This document shows, in pieces, positions 27,711-42,025 of a stretch of DNA of 64,000 nt; the first letter of the stretch is position 1; every line of letters begins with the position of its first letter. The notes below the pieces were generated by a model. It was not told the DNA's origin, made no database searches, and saw only the letters and a list, made by a program, of their open reading frames with translations. The DNA comes from Siphonodentalium dalli (taxonomy: Eukaryota > Mollusca > Scaphopoda > Gadilida > Siphonodentaliidae): positions 39,930,918-39,994,917 of the forward strand of contig CP136062.1 of the NCBI GenBank assembly GCA_032622095.1, given 5' to 3'. Both the position numbers and the translations under genes were made by a program.

Positions 27711-29542
27711 ACATACATATATAGGTATCGCCACCACACACATATATAGGTATCCCCACCACACACATCTATAGGTATCCCCACCACTCACATATATAGG
27801 TATCCCCACCACACACATATATAGGTATCCCCACCACATACATATATATGTATCACCACCACATACATATATAGGTATCCTCACCACACACATCTATAGG
27901 TATCCCACCACACACATATATAGGTATCCCCACCGCACACATATATAGGTATCCCCACCACACACATCTATAGGTATCCCCACTACATACATATATATGT
28001 ATCCCCACCACATACATATATAGGTATCCCCGCCACATACATATATAGGTATCCCCACCACATACATATATAGGTATCCCCACCACACACATATATAGGT
28101 ATCGCCACCACACACATATATAGGTATCCCCACCACACACATATATATAGGTATCCCCACCACATACATATATAGGTCTCCACCACATACATCTATAAGT
28201 ATCCCCACCACACACATCTATAGGTATCGCCACCACACACATATATTGGTATCACCACCACATACATATATAGGTATCCCCGCCACACACATATATAGGT
28301 ATCCCCGCCACATACATATATAGGTATCCCCACCACACACATCTATAGGTATCCCCACCATATACATATATAGGTATCACCACCACACATATATATATGT
28401 ATCCCCACCACACACATATATAGGTATCCCCGCCACATACATATATAGGTATCACCACCACACACATATATAGGTCTCCCCACCACATACATCTATAGGT
28501 ATCCCCACCACACACATCTATATGTATCCCCACCACACACAGATCTATAGGTATCCCCACCACATACATATATAGGTATCCCCACCACACACATATATAG
28601 GTATCCCCACCACATACATATATATGTATCACCACCACACACATATAGGTATCCCCGCCACATACATATAGGTATCCCCACCACACACATATATAGGTAT
28701 CCCCACCACACACATATATATAGGTATCCCCACCACATACATATATAGGTCTCCACCACATACATCTATAGGTATCCCCACCACACACATCTATAGGTAT
28801 CGCCACCACACACATATATTGGTATCACCACCACACACATATATAGGTATCACCACCACATACATATATATGTATCCCCAACACATACATATATAGGTAT
28901 CCCCACCATATACTTATATAGGTATCCCCACCACATACATATATAGGTATCCCCACCACATACATCTATAGGTATCCCCACCACAAACATATATAGGTAT
29001 CCCCACCACATACATATATAGGTATCCCCACCACATACATATATAGCTATCCCCACCACATACATCTATAGGTATCACCGCCACATACATCTATAGGTAT
29101 CCCCACCACATACATATATAGGTATCTTCGCCACACACATATATAGGTATCCCCACCACACACATATATTGGTATCACCACCACACACATATATAGGTAT
29201 CCCCGCCACATACATATGTAGGTATCCCCACCACATACATATATAGGAATCACCACCACACACATATATAGGTATCCCCACCATATACATATATAGGTAT
29301 CCCCATCACATACATTTATAGGTATCCCCACCACACACATATATAGGTATCCCCACCACATACATATATAGGTATCCCTACCACATACATATATAGGTAT
29401 CCCCACCACATACATCTATAAGTGTCCCCACCACACACATATATAGGTATCCCCACCACATACATCTATAGGTATCCCCACCACGCACATATATAGGTAT
29501 CACCACCACATACATATATTGGTACACCACCACACACATATA
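27711..29542. repeat. HOR family 2, block E2, ending at LINE copy 3
   Basis: Repeats most of block E1 at an offset of 1,670 bp (26,183/27,853; 26,582/28,252; 26,823/28,493), rising to 1,797 bp (27,053/28,850; 27,250/29,047) after a 127-bp insertion near 28,700-28,830. It ends with CCACGCAC, GTATCACC and a 24-bp GGTACACC monomer, then the LINE tail at 29,543. I see no gene. Confidence 0.85.
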
Positions 29543-30316
29543 GATAGATAGATAGATAGATAATTTATTGCGCAATCGCTATACGGATACAGGATATGGC
29601 AAAGAAAGCAAAAAACAAAAAAATATATACATAAACATGCAAATAAAATATATGTCTAGAATATTTGTGCTGAGTGATTACAGTGTTATTGTCGTAATAT
29701 TTCGGCTTCAATTAAATATTTACTTAGAGCTCTGCTCAGTTGTTTATCATTAGATTTGAATATTTCTTGAAGCTTTTGGCGCTCGTCTAACACATCGTAA
29801 TTTGATATCACATTCTTCGCGTAACTGCTAAAGACTTGCCTAGGATTGTGGTACTTCGGGCAGTGTAATAAAAAGTGAGACTCATCTTCGATATGTTTAT
29901 CTTTAGCCGGCATATTATGACTACATTGTTTGCAAGTTCGTTCCTCTACGGGGATTGGATTAGGTTTCACATGTCTGCCTATTTCTATTTCTAGCTTGTG
30001 CGAGCTTGTAACAAGTTTCGATATTGGACGTCTTTCATTTCGAGATAACGTTGTTAAATAAGAAGCCCTTGTTTCAAAATCTGTTTTGATTTTTCCCATA
30101 AATTCTAATTTACTATTTTCTGCACATGCACCTTATATATCAAGGTGCCTCCATGCTTGTCGGAAATGGTCTTTTAACCGGGATTGAAATTTCTCCCCAA
30201 AAGTATCTATGTTGACTGATTTTGGTGATTCCCACACGTACCCAAATCCATATTTATATAAGTTATTTTTAATACACTGTAACCACTCATTATCTGCATC
30301 ACAAGAAATCAATTTT
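29543..30316 (-). mobile_element. 5'-truncated LINE 3' end, copy 3
   Basis: A 774-bp copy of the same fragment, 4 bp longer because the tail has five GATA units. About seven private substitutions separate it from copies 1 and 2, for example GAAAGCAAAA near 29,607, TGTCTAGAAT near 29,654 and ACAAGAAATC near 30,305. The left satellite flank resembles that of copy 1. The right junction TTTTATAAGTATCC is the same base pair, but satellite beyond it differs (CCCCGCC with 23-bp monomers), so a crossover occurred close to the junction. Confidence 0.88.
29564..29569 (-). promoter_or_regulatory. Polyadenylation signal AATAAA of LINE copy 3
   Basis: TTTATT on +, AATAAA on -. The base before the motif differs from the other copies (ATTTATTG versus CTTTATTG), but the hexamer is intact. 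Confidence 0.7.
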
Positions 30317-30318
30317 AT
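29686..30318 (-). pseudogene. LINE reverse-transcriptase ORF, C-terminal remnant, copy 3
   Basis: Same remnant with the same in-frame TAA (30,133-30,135). Differences from copy 1 include Ile to Arg at residue 42 of the downstream segment and Asp to Asn in the KSVDIDTF stretch. All four CCHC residues are intact. The upstream frame continues into satellite for a combined 258 codons (to 30,909) only because few stop-forming monomer variants fall in that frame there. Confidence 0.82.
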
Positions 30319-31829
30319 AAGTATCCCCGCCACATACATATAGGTATCCGCACCACACACATATAGGTATCCCCACCACACACATCTATAGGTATCACCT
30401 CCACATACATATAGAGGTATCCCCAACACATACATATATAGGTATCCCCACCACATACATATATAGGTATCCCCACCACATACATATATAGTTATCCCCG
30501 CCACACACATATATAGGTATCCCCACCACATACATATATAGGTATCCCCACCACATACATATATAGGTATCACCATCACACACATATATAGGTATCCCCA
30601 CCACATACATATATTGGTATCCCACCACATACATCTATAGGTATCCCCACCGCACACATATATAGGTATCCCCATCACATACATATATAGGTATCCCCAC
30701 CACATACATATATAGGTATCCCCACCGCATACATCTATATGTATCCCCACCACACACATATATAGGTATCCCCACCACATACATCTATAGGTATCCCCAC
30801 CACACACATATATAGGTATCACCACCACATACATATATAGGTATCCCCACCACATACATCTATATGTATCCCCACCACATACATATATAGGTATCCCCAC
30901 CACATACATCTATAGGTATCCCCACCACATACATATATAGGTATCCCCACCACATACATATATAGATATCCCCACCACATACATATATAGGTATCCCCAT
31001 CACATACATATATAGGTATCCCAACCACATACATCTATAGGTATCCCCACCACACACATCTATATGTATCACCACCACACACATCTATAGGTATCCCCAC
31101 CAAACACATATATAGGTATCCCCACCATACACATCAATATGTATCACCGCCACACACATATATAGGTATCCCCACCACATACATCTATAGGTATCCCCAC
31201 CATAGACATCTATAGGTATCCCCACCATACACATCTATATGTATAACCGCCACACTCATATATAGGTATCCCCACCACATACATCTATAGGTATCACCAC
31301 CACATACATATATAGGTATCCCCACCACATAAATATATAGGTATCCCCACCACACACATCTATATGTATCACCACCACATACATATGTAGGTATCCCCAC
31401 CACACACATATATAGGTATCCCACCACATACATATATAGGTATCCCCACCACACACATATAGGTATCCTCACCACACACATATATAGGTATCCTCACCAC
31501 ACACATATATAGGTATCCCCGCCACATACATCTATAGGTATAACCACCACATACATCTATAGTTATCACCACCACATACATCTATCGGTATCCACACCAC
31601 ATACATCTATATGTATCCCCACCACATACATCTATATGTATCCCCGCCACACACATCTATAGGTATCCTCACCACACACATATATAGGTATCCCCACCAC
31701 ATACATCTATAGGTATCCCCACCACACACATATAGGTATCCCCGCCACACACATCTATAGGTATCACCTCCACATACATCTACAGGTATCACCACAACAT
31801 ACATCTATAGGTATCCCCACCACATACAT
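30317..31829. repeat. Satellite between LINE copy 3 and HOR family 3
   Basis: Monomers resembling the interior of family 3 units: the stretch up to 30,860 parallels 33,130-33,690, and 31,185-31,481 carries the family 3 register landmark (TATAACCGCCACACTCATA near 31,245). It also includes a marker module at 31,607-31,804. I see no gene. Confidence 0.85.
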
Positions 31830-34800
31830 CTATAGGTATCCCCACCACACACATATATAGGTATCACCACCACATACATATATAGGTATCACCGCCAAAC
31901 ACATATATAGGTATTCCCGCCACATACATATATAGGTATCCTCACCACACACATCTATATGTATCCCCACCACACACATATATAGGTATCCCCACCATAC
32001 ACATATATAGGTATCCCCACCACATACATCTCTAGGTATCACCACCACACACATATATAGGTATCCCCACCACACACATATATAGGTATCACCACCACGT
32101 ACATATATAGGTATCCCCGCCACACACATATATAGGTATCCCCACCACACACATATATATAGGTATCCCCGCCACACACATATATAGGTATCCCCACCAC
32201 ATACATATATAGGTATCACCACCACATACATATATAGGTATCCTCACCACACATATATATAGGTATCCCCACCACACACATATATAGGTATCCCCACCAC
32301 ACACATCTATAGGTATCCCCACCACATACATATATAGGTATCCCCACCACATACATATATAGGTATCCCCACCACATACATATATAGGTATCCCCACCAC
32401 ATACATATATAGGTATCCCCACCACATACATATATAGGTATCCCCACCACACACATATATAGGTATCCCCACCACATACATATATAGGTATCACCACCAC
32501 ATACATATATAGGTATCCCCACCACACACATATATAGGTATCCCCGCCACATACATATATAGGTATCACCACCATACACACATATAGGTCTCCACACCAC
32601 ATACATCTATAGGTATCCCAACCACACACATCTATATGTATCCCAAACACACGCATCTATAGGTATCCCCACCACATACATATATAGGTATCCCCACCAC
32701 ATACATATATATGTATCCCCACCACATACATATATAGGTATCCCCACCACATACATATATAGGTATCCCCACCTCATACATATATAGGTATCCCCACCAC
32801 ATACATATATAGGTATCCCCACCACATACATATATAGGTATCCCCACCACATACATATATAGGTATCACCACCATACACATATATAGGTCTCCCCACCAC
32901 ATACATCTATAGGTATCCCAACCACACACATCTATATGTATCCCAACCACACGCATCTATAGGTATCCCCACCACACACATATATAGGTATCCCCACCAC
33001 ACACATCTATAGGTATCCCCGCCACACACATCTATAGGTATCCCCACCACATACATATATAGGTATCCCCACCACACATATATATGTATCCCCACCAAAT
33101 ACATATATAGGTATCACCACCACACACATATAAGTATCCCCGCCACATACATATAGGTATCCCCACCACACACATATAGGTATCCCCACCACACACATCT
33201 ATAGGTATCACCACCACATACATATAGAGGTATCCCCAACACATACATATATAGGTATCCCCACCACATACATATATAGGTATCCCCACCACATACATAT
33301 ATAGTTATTCCCGCCACACACATATATAGGTATCCCCAGCACACACATATATAGGTATCCCCACCACATACATATATAGGTATCACCATCACACACATAT
33401 ATAGGTATCCCCACCACATACATATATTGGTATCCCACCACATACATCTATAGGTATCCCCACCGCACACATATATAGGTATCCCCATCACATACATATA
33501 TAGGTATCCCCACCACATACATATATAGGTATCCCCACCACATACATCTATATGTATCCCCACCACACACATATATAGGTATCCCCACCACATACATCTA
33601 TAGGTATCCCCACCACACATATATATAGGTATCCCCACCACATACATATATAGGTATCCCCACCACATATATCTATATGTATCCCCACCACATACATATA
33701 TAGGTATCCCCACCACATACATATATAGGTATCCCCACCACATACATATATAGGTATCCCCACCACATACATATATAGGTATCCCCACCACATACATCTA
33801 TAGGTATCCCCACCACACACATCTATATGTATCACCACCACACACATCTATAGGTATCCCCACCACACACATATATAGGTATCCCCACCATACACATCAA
33901 TATGTATCACCGCCACACACATATATAGGTATCCCCACCACACACATATATATAGGTATCCCCGCCACACACATATATAGGTATCCCCACCACACACATC
34001 TATAGGTATCCCCACCACATACATATATAGGTATCCCCACCACATACATATATAGGTATCCCCACCACATACATATATAGGTATCCCCACCACATACATA
34101 TATAGGTATCCCCACCACATACATATATAGGTATCCCACCACACACATATATAGGTATCCCCACCACACACATCTATATGTATCACCACCACACACATCT
34201 ATAGGTATCCCCACCAAACACATATATAGGTATCCCCACCATACTCATCAATATGTATCACCGCCACACACATATATAGGTATACCCACCTCATACATCT
34301 ATAGGTATCCCCACCATACACATCTATAGGTATCCCCACCATACACATCTATATGTATAACCGCCACACTCATATATAGGTATCCCCACCACATACATCT
34401 ATAGGTATCACCACCACATACATTTATAGGTATCCCCACCACATAAATATATAGGTATCCCCACCACACACATCTATATGTATCACCACCACATACATAT
34501 GTAGGTATCCCCACCACACACATATATAGGTATCCCACCACATACATATATAGGTATTCCCACCACACACATATAGGTATCCTCACCACACACATATATA
34601 AGTATCCTCACCACACACATCTATAGGTATCCCCACCACACACATATATAGGTATCACCACCACGTACATATATAGGTATCCCCGCCACACACATATATA
34701 GGTATCCCCACCACACACATATATATAGGAATCCCCGCCACACACATATATAGGTATCGCCACCACATACATATATAGGTATCCCCACCACATACATCTA

Positions 34801-35070
34801 TAGGTATCCCCACCACACACATCTATATGTATCACCACCACACACATCTATAGGTATCCCCACCAAACACATATATATGTATCCCCACCATACACATCAA
34901 TACGTATCACCGCCACACACATATATAGGTATCCCCACCTCATACATCTATAGGTGTCCCCACCACACACATATAGGTATCCCCGCCACACACATCTATA
35001 GGTATCACCTCCACATACATCTACAGGTATCACCACAACATACATCTATAGGTATCCCCACCACATACAT
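31830..35070. repeat. HOR family 3, 3.2 kb unit, copy 1
   Basis: Matches the next block at an offset of 3,241 bp in its left part (31,830/35,071; 32,089/35,330) and 3,216 bp in its right part (32,907/36,123; 33,548/36,764; 34,299/37,515). The 25-bp change in offset is one extra monomer in this copy near 32,700-32,900. Monomers CCCAACCACACGCATC near 32,650 and 32,945 are useful landmarks. Confidence 0.88.
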
Positions 35071-38000
35071 CTATAGGTATCCCCACCACACACATATATA
35101 GGTATCACCACCACATACATATATAGGTATCGCCGCCAAACACATATATAGGTATTCCCGCCACATACATATATAGGTATCCTCACCACACACATCTATA
35201 TGTATCCCCACCACGCACATATATAGGTATCCCCACCATACACATATATAGGTATCCCCACCACATACATCTATAGGTATCACCACCACACACATATATA
35301 GGTATCCCCACCACACACATATATAGGTATCACCACCACGTACATATATAGGTATTCCCGCCACACACATATATAGGTATCCCCACCACACACATATATA
35401 TAGGTATCCCCGCCACACACATATATAGGTATCCCCACCACATACATATATAGGTATCACCACCACATACATATATAGGTATCCTCACCACAGACATATA
35501 TAGGTATCCCCACCACACACATATATAGGTATCCCCACCACACACATCTATAGGTATCCCCACCACATACATATATAGGTATCCCCACCACATACATATA
35601 TAGGTATCCCCACCACATACATATATAGGTATCCCCACCACATACATATATAGGTATCCCCACCACATACATATATAGGTATCCCCACCACACACATATA
35701 TAGGTATCCCCACCACATACATATATAGGTATCACCACCACATACATATATAGGTATCCCCACCACACACATATATAGGTATCCCCGCCACATACATATA
35801 TAGGTATCACCACCATACACATATATAGGTCTCCCCACCACATACATCTATAGGTATCCCAACCACACACATCTATATGTATCCCAACCACACGCATCTA
35901 TAGGTATCCCCACCACATACATATATAGGTATCCCCACCACATACATATATAGGTATCCCCACCACATACATATATAGGTATCCCCACCACATACATATA
36001 TAGGTATCCCCACCTCATACATATATAGGTATCCCCACCACATACATATATAGGTATCCCAACCACATACATATATAGGTATCACCACCATACACATATA
36101 TAGGTCTCCCCACCACATACATCTATAGGTATCCCAACCACACACATCTATATGTATCCCAACCACACGCATCTATAGGTATCCCCACCACACACATATA
36201 TAGGTATCCCCACCACACACATCTATAGGTATCCCCGCCACACACATCTATAGGTATCCCCACCACATACATATATAGGTATCCCCACCACACATATATA
36301 TGTATCCCCACCAAATACATATATAGGTATCACCACCACACACATATAAGTATCCCCGCCACATACATATAGGTATCCCCACCACACACATATAGGTATC
36401 CCCACCACACACATCTATAGGTATCACCACCACATACATATAGAGGTATCCCCAACACATACATATATAGGTATCCCCACCACATACATATATAGGTATC
36501 CCCACCACATACATATATAGTTATTCCCGCCACACACATATATAGGTATCCCCAGCACACACATATATAGGTATCCCCACCACATACATATATAGGTATC
36601 ACCATCACACACATATATAGGTATCCCCACCACATACATATATTGGTATCCCACCACATACATCTATAGGTATCCCCACCGCACACATATATAGGTATCC
36701 CCATCACATACATATATAGGTATCCCCACCACATACATATATAGGTATCCCCACCACATACATCTATATGTATCCCCACCATACACATATATAGGTATCC
36801 CCACCACATACATCTATAGGTATCCCCACCACACATATATATAGGTATCCCCACCACATACATATATAGGTATCCCCACCACATATATCTATATGTATCC
36901 CCACCACATACATATATAGGTATCCCCACCACATACATATATAGGTATCCCCACCACATACATATATAGGTATCCCCACCACATACATATATAGGTATCC
37001 CCACCACATACATCTATAGGTATCCCCACCACACACATCTATATGTATCACCACCACACACATCTATAGGTATCCCCACCACACACATATATAGGTATCC
37101 CCACCATACACATCAATATGTATCACCGCCACACACATATATAGGTATCCCCACCACACACATATATATAGGTATCCCCGCCACACACATATATAGGTAT
37201 CCCCACCACACACATCTATAGGTATCTCCACCACATACATATATAGGTATCCCCACCACATACATATATAGGTATCCCCACCACATACATATATAGGTAT
37301 CCCCACCACATACATATATAGGTATCCCCACCACATACATATATAGGTATCCCACCACACACATATATAGGTATCCCCACCACACACATCTATATGTATC
37401 ACCACCACACACATCTATAGGTATCCCCACCAAACACATATATAGGTATCCCCACCATACTCATCAATATGTATCACCGCCACACACATATATAGGTATA
37501 CCCACCTCATACATCTATAGGTATCCCCACCATACACATCTATAGGTATCCCCACCATACACATCTATATGTATAACCGCCACACTCATATATAGGTATC
37601 CCCACCACATACATCTATAGGTATCACCACCACATACATTTATAGGTATCCCCACCACATAAATATATAGGTATCCCCACCACACACATCTATATGTATC
37701 ACCACCACATACATATGTAGGTATCCCCACCACACACATATATAGGTATCCCACCACATACATATATAGGTATTCCCACCACACACATATAGGTATCCTC
37801 ACCACACACATATATAAGTATCCTCACCACACACATCTATAGGTATCCCCACCACACACATATATAGGTATCACCACCACGTACATATGTAGGTATCCCC
37901 GCCACACACATATATAGGTATCCCCACCACACACATATATATAGGTATCCCCGCCACACACATATATAGGTATCCCCACCACATACATATATAGGTATCC

Positions 38001-38163
38001 CCACCACATACATCTATAGGTATCCCCACCACACACATCTATATGTATCACCACCACACACATCTATAGGTATCCCCACCAAACACATATATAGGTATCC
38101 CCACCATACACATCAATACGTATCACCGCCACACACATATATAGGTATCCCCACCTCATACAT
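35071..38163. repeat. HOR family 3, 3.2 kb unit, copy 2
   Basis: Second copy of the 3.2 kb unit with few substitutions relative to copy 1. The shared order includes the ACCACGTACATATATAGG monomer, the CCACGTC-free run of plain monomers near 35,560-35,700, and the TACTCATCAATATG monomer near 37,458. It ends where the partly duplicated module at 38,164 begins. Confidence 0.85.
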
Positions 38164-41100
38164 CTATAGGTATCCCCACCATACACATCTATAGGTATCC
38201 ACACCATACACATCTATATGTATAACCGCCACACTCATATATAGGTATCCCCACCACATACATCTATAGGTATCACCACCACATACATATATAGGTATCC
38301 CCACCACATAAATATATAGGTATCCCCACCACACACATCTATATGTATCACCACCACATACATATGTAGGTATCCCCACCACACACATATATTGGTATCC
38401 CGCCACATACATATATAGGTATCCCCACCACACACATATAGGTATCCTCACCACACACATATATAGGTTTCCCCACCACACACATATATAGGTATCCCCG
38501 CCACATACATCTATAGGTTTAACCACCACATACATCTATAGTTATCACCACCACATACATCTATCGGTATCCACACCACATACATCTATAGGTATCCCCA
38601 CCACATACATCTATATGTATCCCCGCCACACACATCTATAGGTATCCTCACCACACACATATATAGGTATCCCCACCACATACATCTATAGGTATCCCCA
38701 CCACACACATATAGGTATCCCCGCCACACACATCTATAGGTATCACCTCCACATACATCTATAGGTATCGCCACAACATACATCTATAGGTATCCCCACC
38801 ACATACATCTATAGGTATCCCCACCACACACATATATAGGTATCACCACCACATACATATATAGGTATCACCGCCAAACACATATATAGGTATTCCCGCC
38901 ACATACATATATAGGTATCCTCCCCACATACATCTATATGTATCCCCACCACACACATATATAGGTATCCCCACCACACACATCTATATGTATCCCCACC
39001 ACATACATCTATAGGTATCACCACCACACACATCTATAGGTATACCCACCACACCCATATATAGGTATTACCACCACGTACATAAATAGGTATCCCCGCC
39101 ACACACATATATAGGTATCCCCACCACACACATATATATAGGTATCCCCGCCACACACATATATAGGTATCCCCACCACATACATATATAGGTATCACCA
39201 CCACATACATATATAGGTATCCTCACCACACACATCTATAGGCATCCCCACCACACACATATATAGGTATCCCCACCACACACATCTATAGGTATCCCCA
39301 CCACATACATATATAGGTATCCCCACCACATACATATATAAGTATCCCCGCCACATACATATATAGGTATCCCCACCACATACATATATAGGTATCCCCA
39401 CCACACACATATATAGGTATCCCCACCACACACATATATAGGTATCCCCACCACACACATATATAGGTATCCCCAACACATACATATATAAGTCTCCCCA
39501 CCACATACATCTATAGTATCCCCACCACACACATCTATATGTATCCCCACCACACACATATATAGGTATCACCACCACATACATATATAGGTATCTCCGC
39601 CACACACATATATAGGTATTCCCGCCACATACATATATAGGTATCCTCACCACACACATATATAGGTATCCCCACCACATACATATATAGGTATCACCAC
39701 CACATAGATATATAGGTATCCCCACCACGCACATATATAGGTATCCCCGCCACATACATATATAGGTATCACCACCATACACATATATAGGTCTCCCCAC
39801 CACATACATCTATAGGTATCCCAACCACACACATCTATATGTATCCCAACCACACGCATCTATAGGTATCCCCACCACACACATATATAGGTATCCCCAC
39901 CACACACATCTATAGGTATCCCCGCCACACACATCTATAGGTATCCCCACCACATACATATATAGGTATCCCCACCACACATATATATGTATCCCCACCA
40001 AATACATATATAGGTATCACCACCACACACATATAAGTATCCCCGCCACATACATATAGGTATCCCCACCACACACATATAGGTATCCCCACCACACACA
40101 TCTATAGGTATCACCACCACATACATATAGAGGTATCCCCAACACATACATATATAGGTATCCCCACCACATACATATATAGGTATCCCCACCACATACA
40201 TATATAGTTATTCCCGCCACACACATATATAGGTATCCCCAGCACACACATATATAGGTATCCCCACCACATACATATATAGGTATCACCATCACACACA
40301 TATATAGGTATCCCCACCACATACATATATTGGTATCCCACCACATACATCTATAGGTATCCCCACCGCACACATATATAGGTATCCCCATCACATACAT
40401 ATATAGGTATCCCCACCACATACATATATAGGTATCCCCACCACATACATCTATATGTATCCCCACCACACACATATATAGGTATCCCCACCACATACAT
40501 CTATAGGTATCCCCACCACACATATATATAGGTATCCACACCACATACATATATAGGTATCCCCACCACATACATCTATATGTATCCCCACCACATACAT
40601 ATATAGGTATCCCCACCACATACATATATAGGTATCCCCACCACATACATATATAGGTATCACCACCACATACATATATAGGTATCCCCACCACATACAT
40701 CTATAGGTATCCCCACCACACACATCTATATGTATCACCACCACACACATCTATAGGTATCCCCACCACACAGATATATAGGTATCCCCACCATACACAT
40801 CAATATGTATCACCGCCACACACATATGTAGGTATCCCCACCACACACATATATATAGGTATCCCCGCCACACACATATATAGGTATCCCCACCACATAC
40901 ATATATAGGTATCACCACCACATACATATATAGGTATCCTCACCACACACATATATAGGTATCCCCACCACACACATATATAGGTATCCCCACCACACAC
41001 ATCTATAGGTATCCCCACCACATACATATATAGGTATCCCCACCACATACATATATAGGTATCCCCACCACATACATATATAGGTATCCCCACCACATAC

Positions 41101-42025
41101 ATATATAGGTATCCACACCACACACATATATAGGTATCCCCACCACATACATATATAGGTATCCCCACCACACACATATATAGGTATCCCCACCACACAC
41201 ATCTATATGTATCACCACCACACACATCTATAGGTATCCCCACCAAACACATATATAGGTATCCCCACCATACTCATCAATATGTATCACCGCCACACAC
41301 ATATATAGGTATACCCACCTCATACATCTATAGGTATCCCCACCATACACATATATAGGTATCCCCACCATACACATCTATATGTATAACCGCCACACTC
41401 ATATATAGGTATCCCCACCACATACATCTATAGGTATCACCACCACATACATTTATAGGTATCCCCACCACATAAATATATAGGTATCCCCACCACACAC
41501 ATCTATATGTATCACCACCACATACATATGTAGGTATCCCACCACACACATATATAGGTATCCCACCACATACATATATAGGTATTCCCACCACACACAT
41601 ATAGGTATCCTCACCACACACATATATAAGTATCCTCACCACAGACATCTATAGGTATCCCCACCACACACATATATAGGTATCACCACAACGTACATAT
41701 ATAGGTATCCCCGCCACACACATATATAGGTATCCCCACCACACACATATATATAGGTATCCCCGCCACACACATATATAGGTATCCCCACCACATACAT
41801 ATATAGGTATCCCCACCACATACATCTATAGGTATCCCCACCACACACATCTATATGTATCACCACCACACACATCTATAGGTATCCCCACCAAACACAT
41901 ATATAGGTATCACCACCATACACATCAATACGTATCCCCACCAAACACATATATAGGTATCCCCACCATACACATCAATACGTATCACCGCCACACACAT
42001 ATATAGGTATCCCCACCTCATACAT
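38164..42025. repeat. HOR family 3, 3.86 kb composite unit, copy 1
   Basis: The first about 2,660 bp (to about 40,820) match the next block at an offset of 3,861-3,862 bp (38,164/42,026; 39,195/43,057; 40,451/44,312). The composite period is a 3.2 kb unit plus an extra 0.65-0.67 kb: the register landmark falls at 37,811, 38,460, 41,648 and 42,322. Beyond 40,820 this copy and the next diverge in monomer order. Confidence 0.85.

Noticed and set aside
23407-30316. Three independent LINE insertions at a hot spot
   Set aside because: An identical truncation point, shared in-frame stop and matching flanks are better explained by one insertion followed by segmental duplication.
30133-30909. A 258-codon satellite-LINE fusion ORF (similar 127-codon fusions at 23,993-24,376 and 25,241-25,624)
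   Set aside because: The satellite part is fortuitous read-through of the monomer, and the LINE part ends at an in-frame stop before the CCHC segment. Nothing indicates selection for a chimeric protein.
34877-35101. A 74-codon + strand ORF within satellite
   Set aside because: Pure satellite. It stays open only because 23- and 24-bp monomers and variants without TATAGG shift the frame away from the usual TAG.
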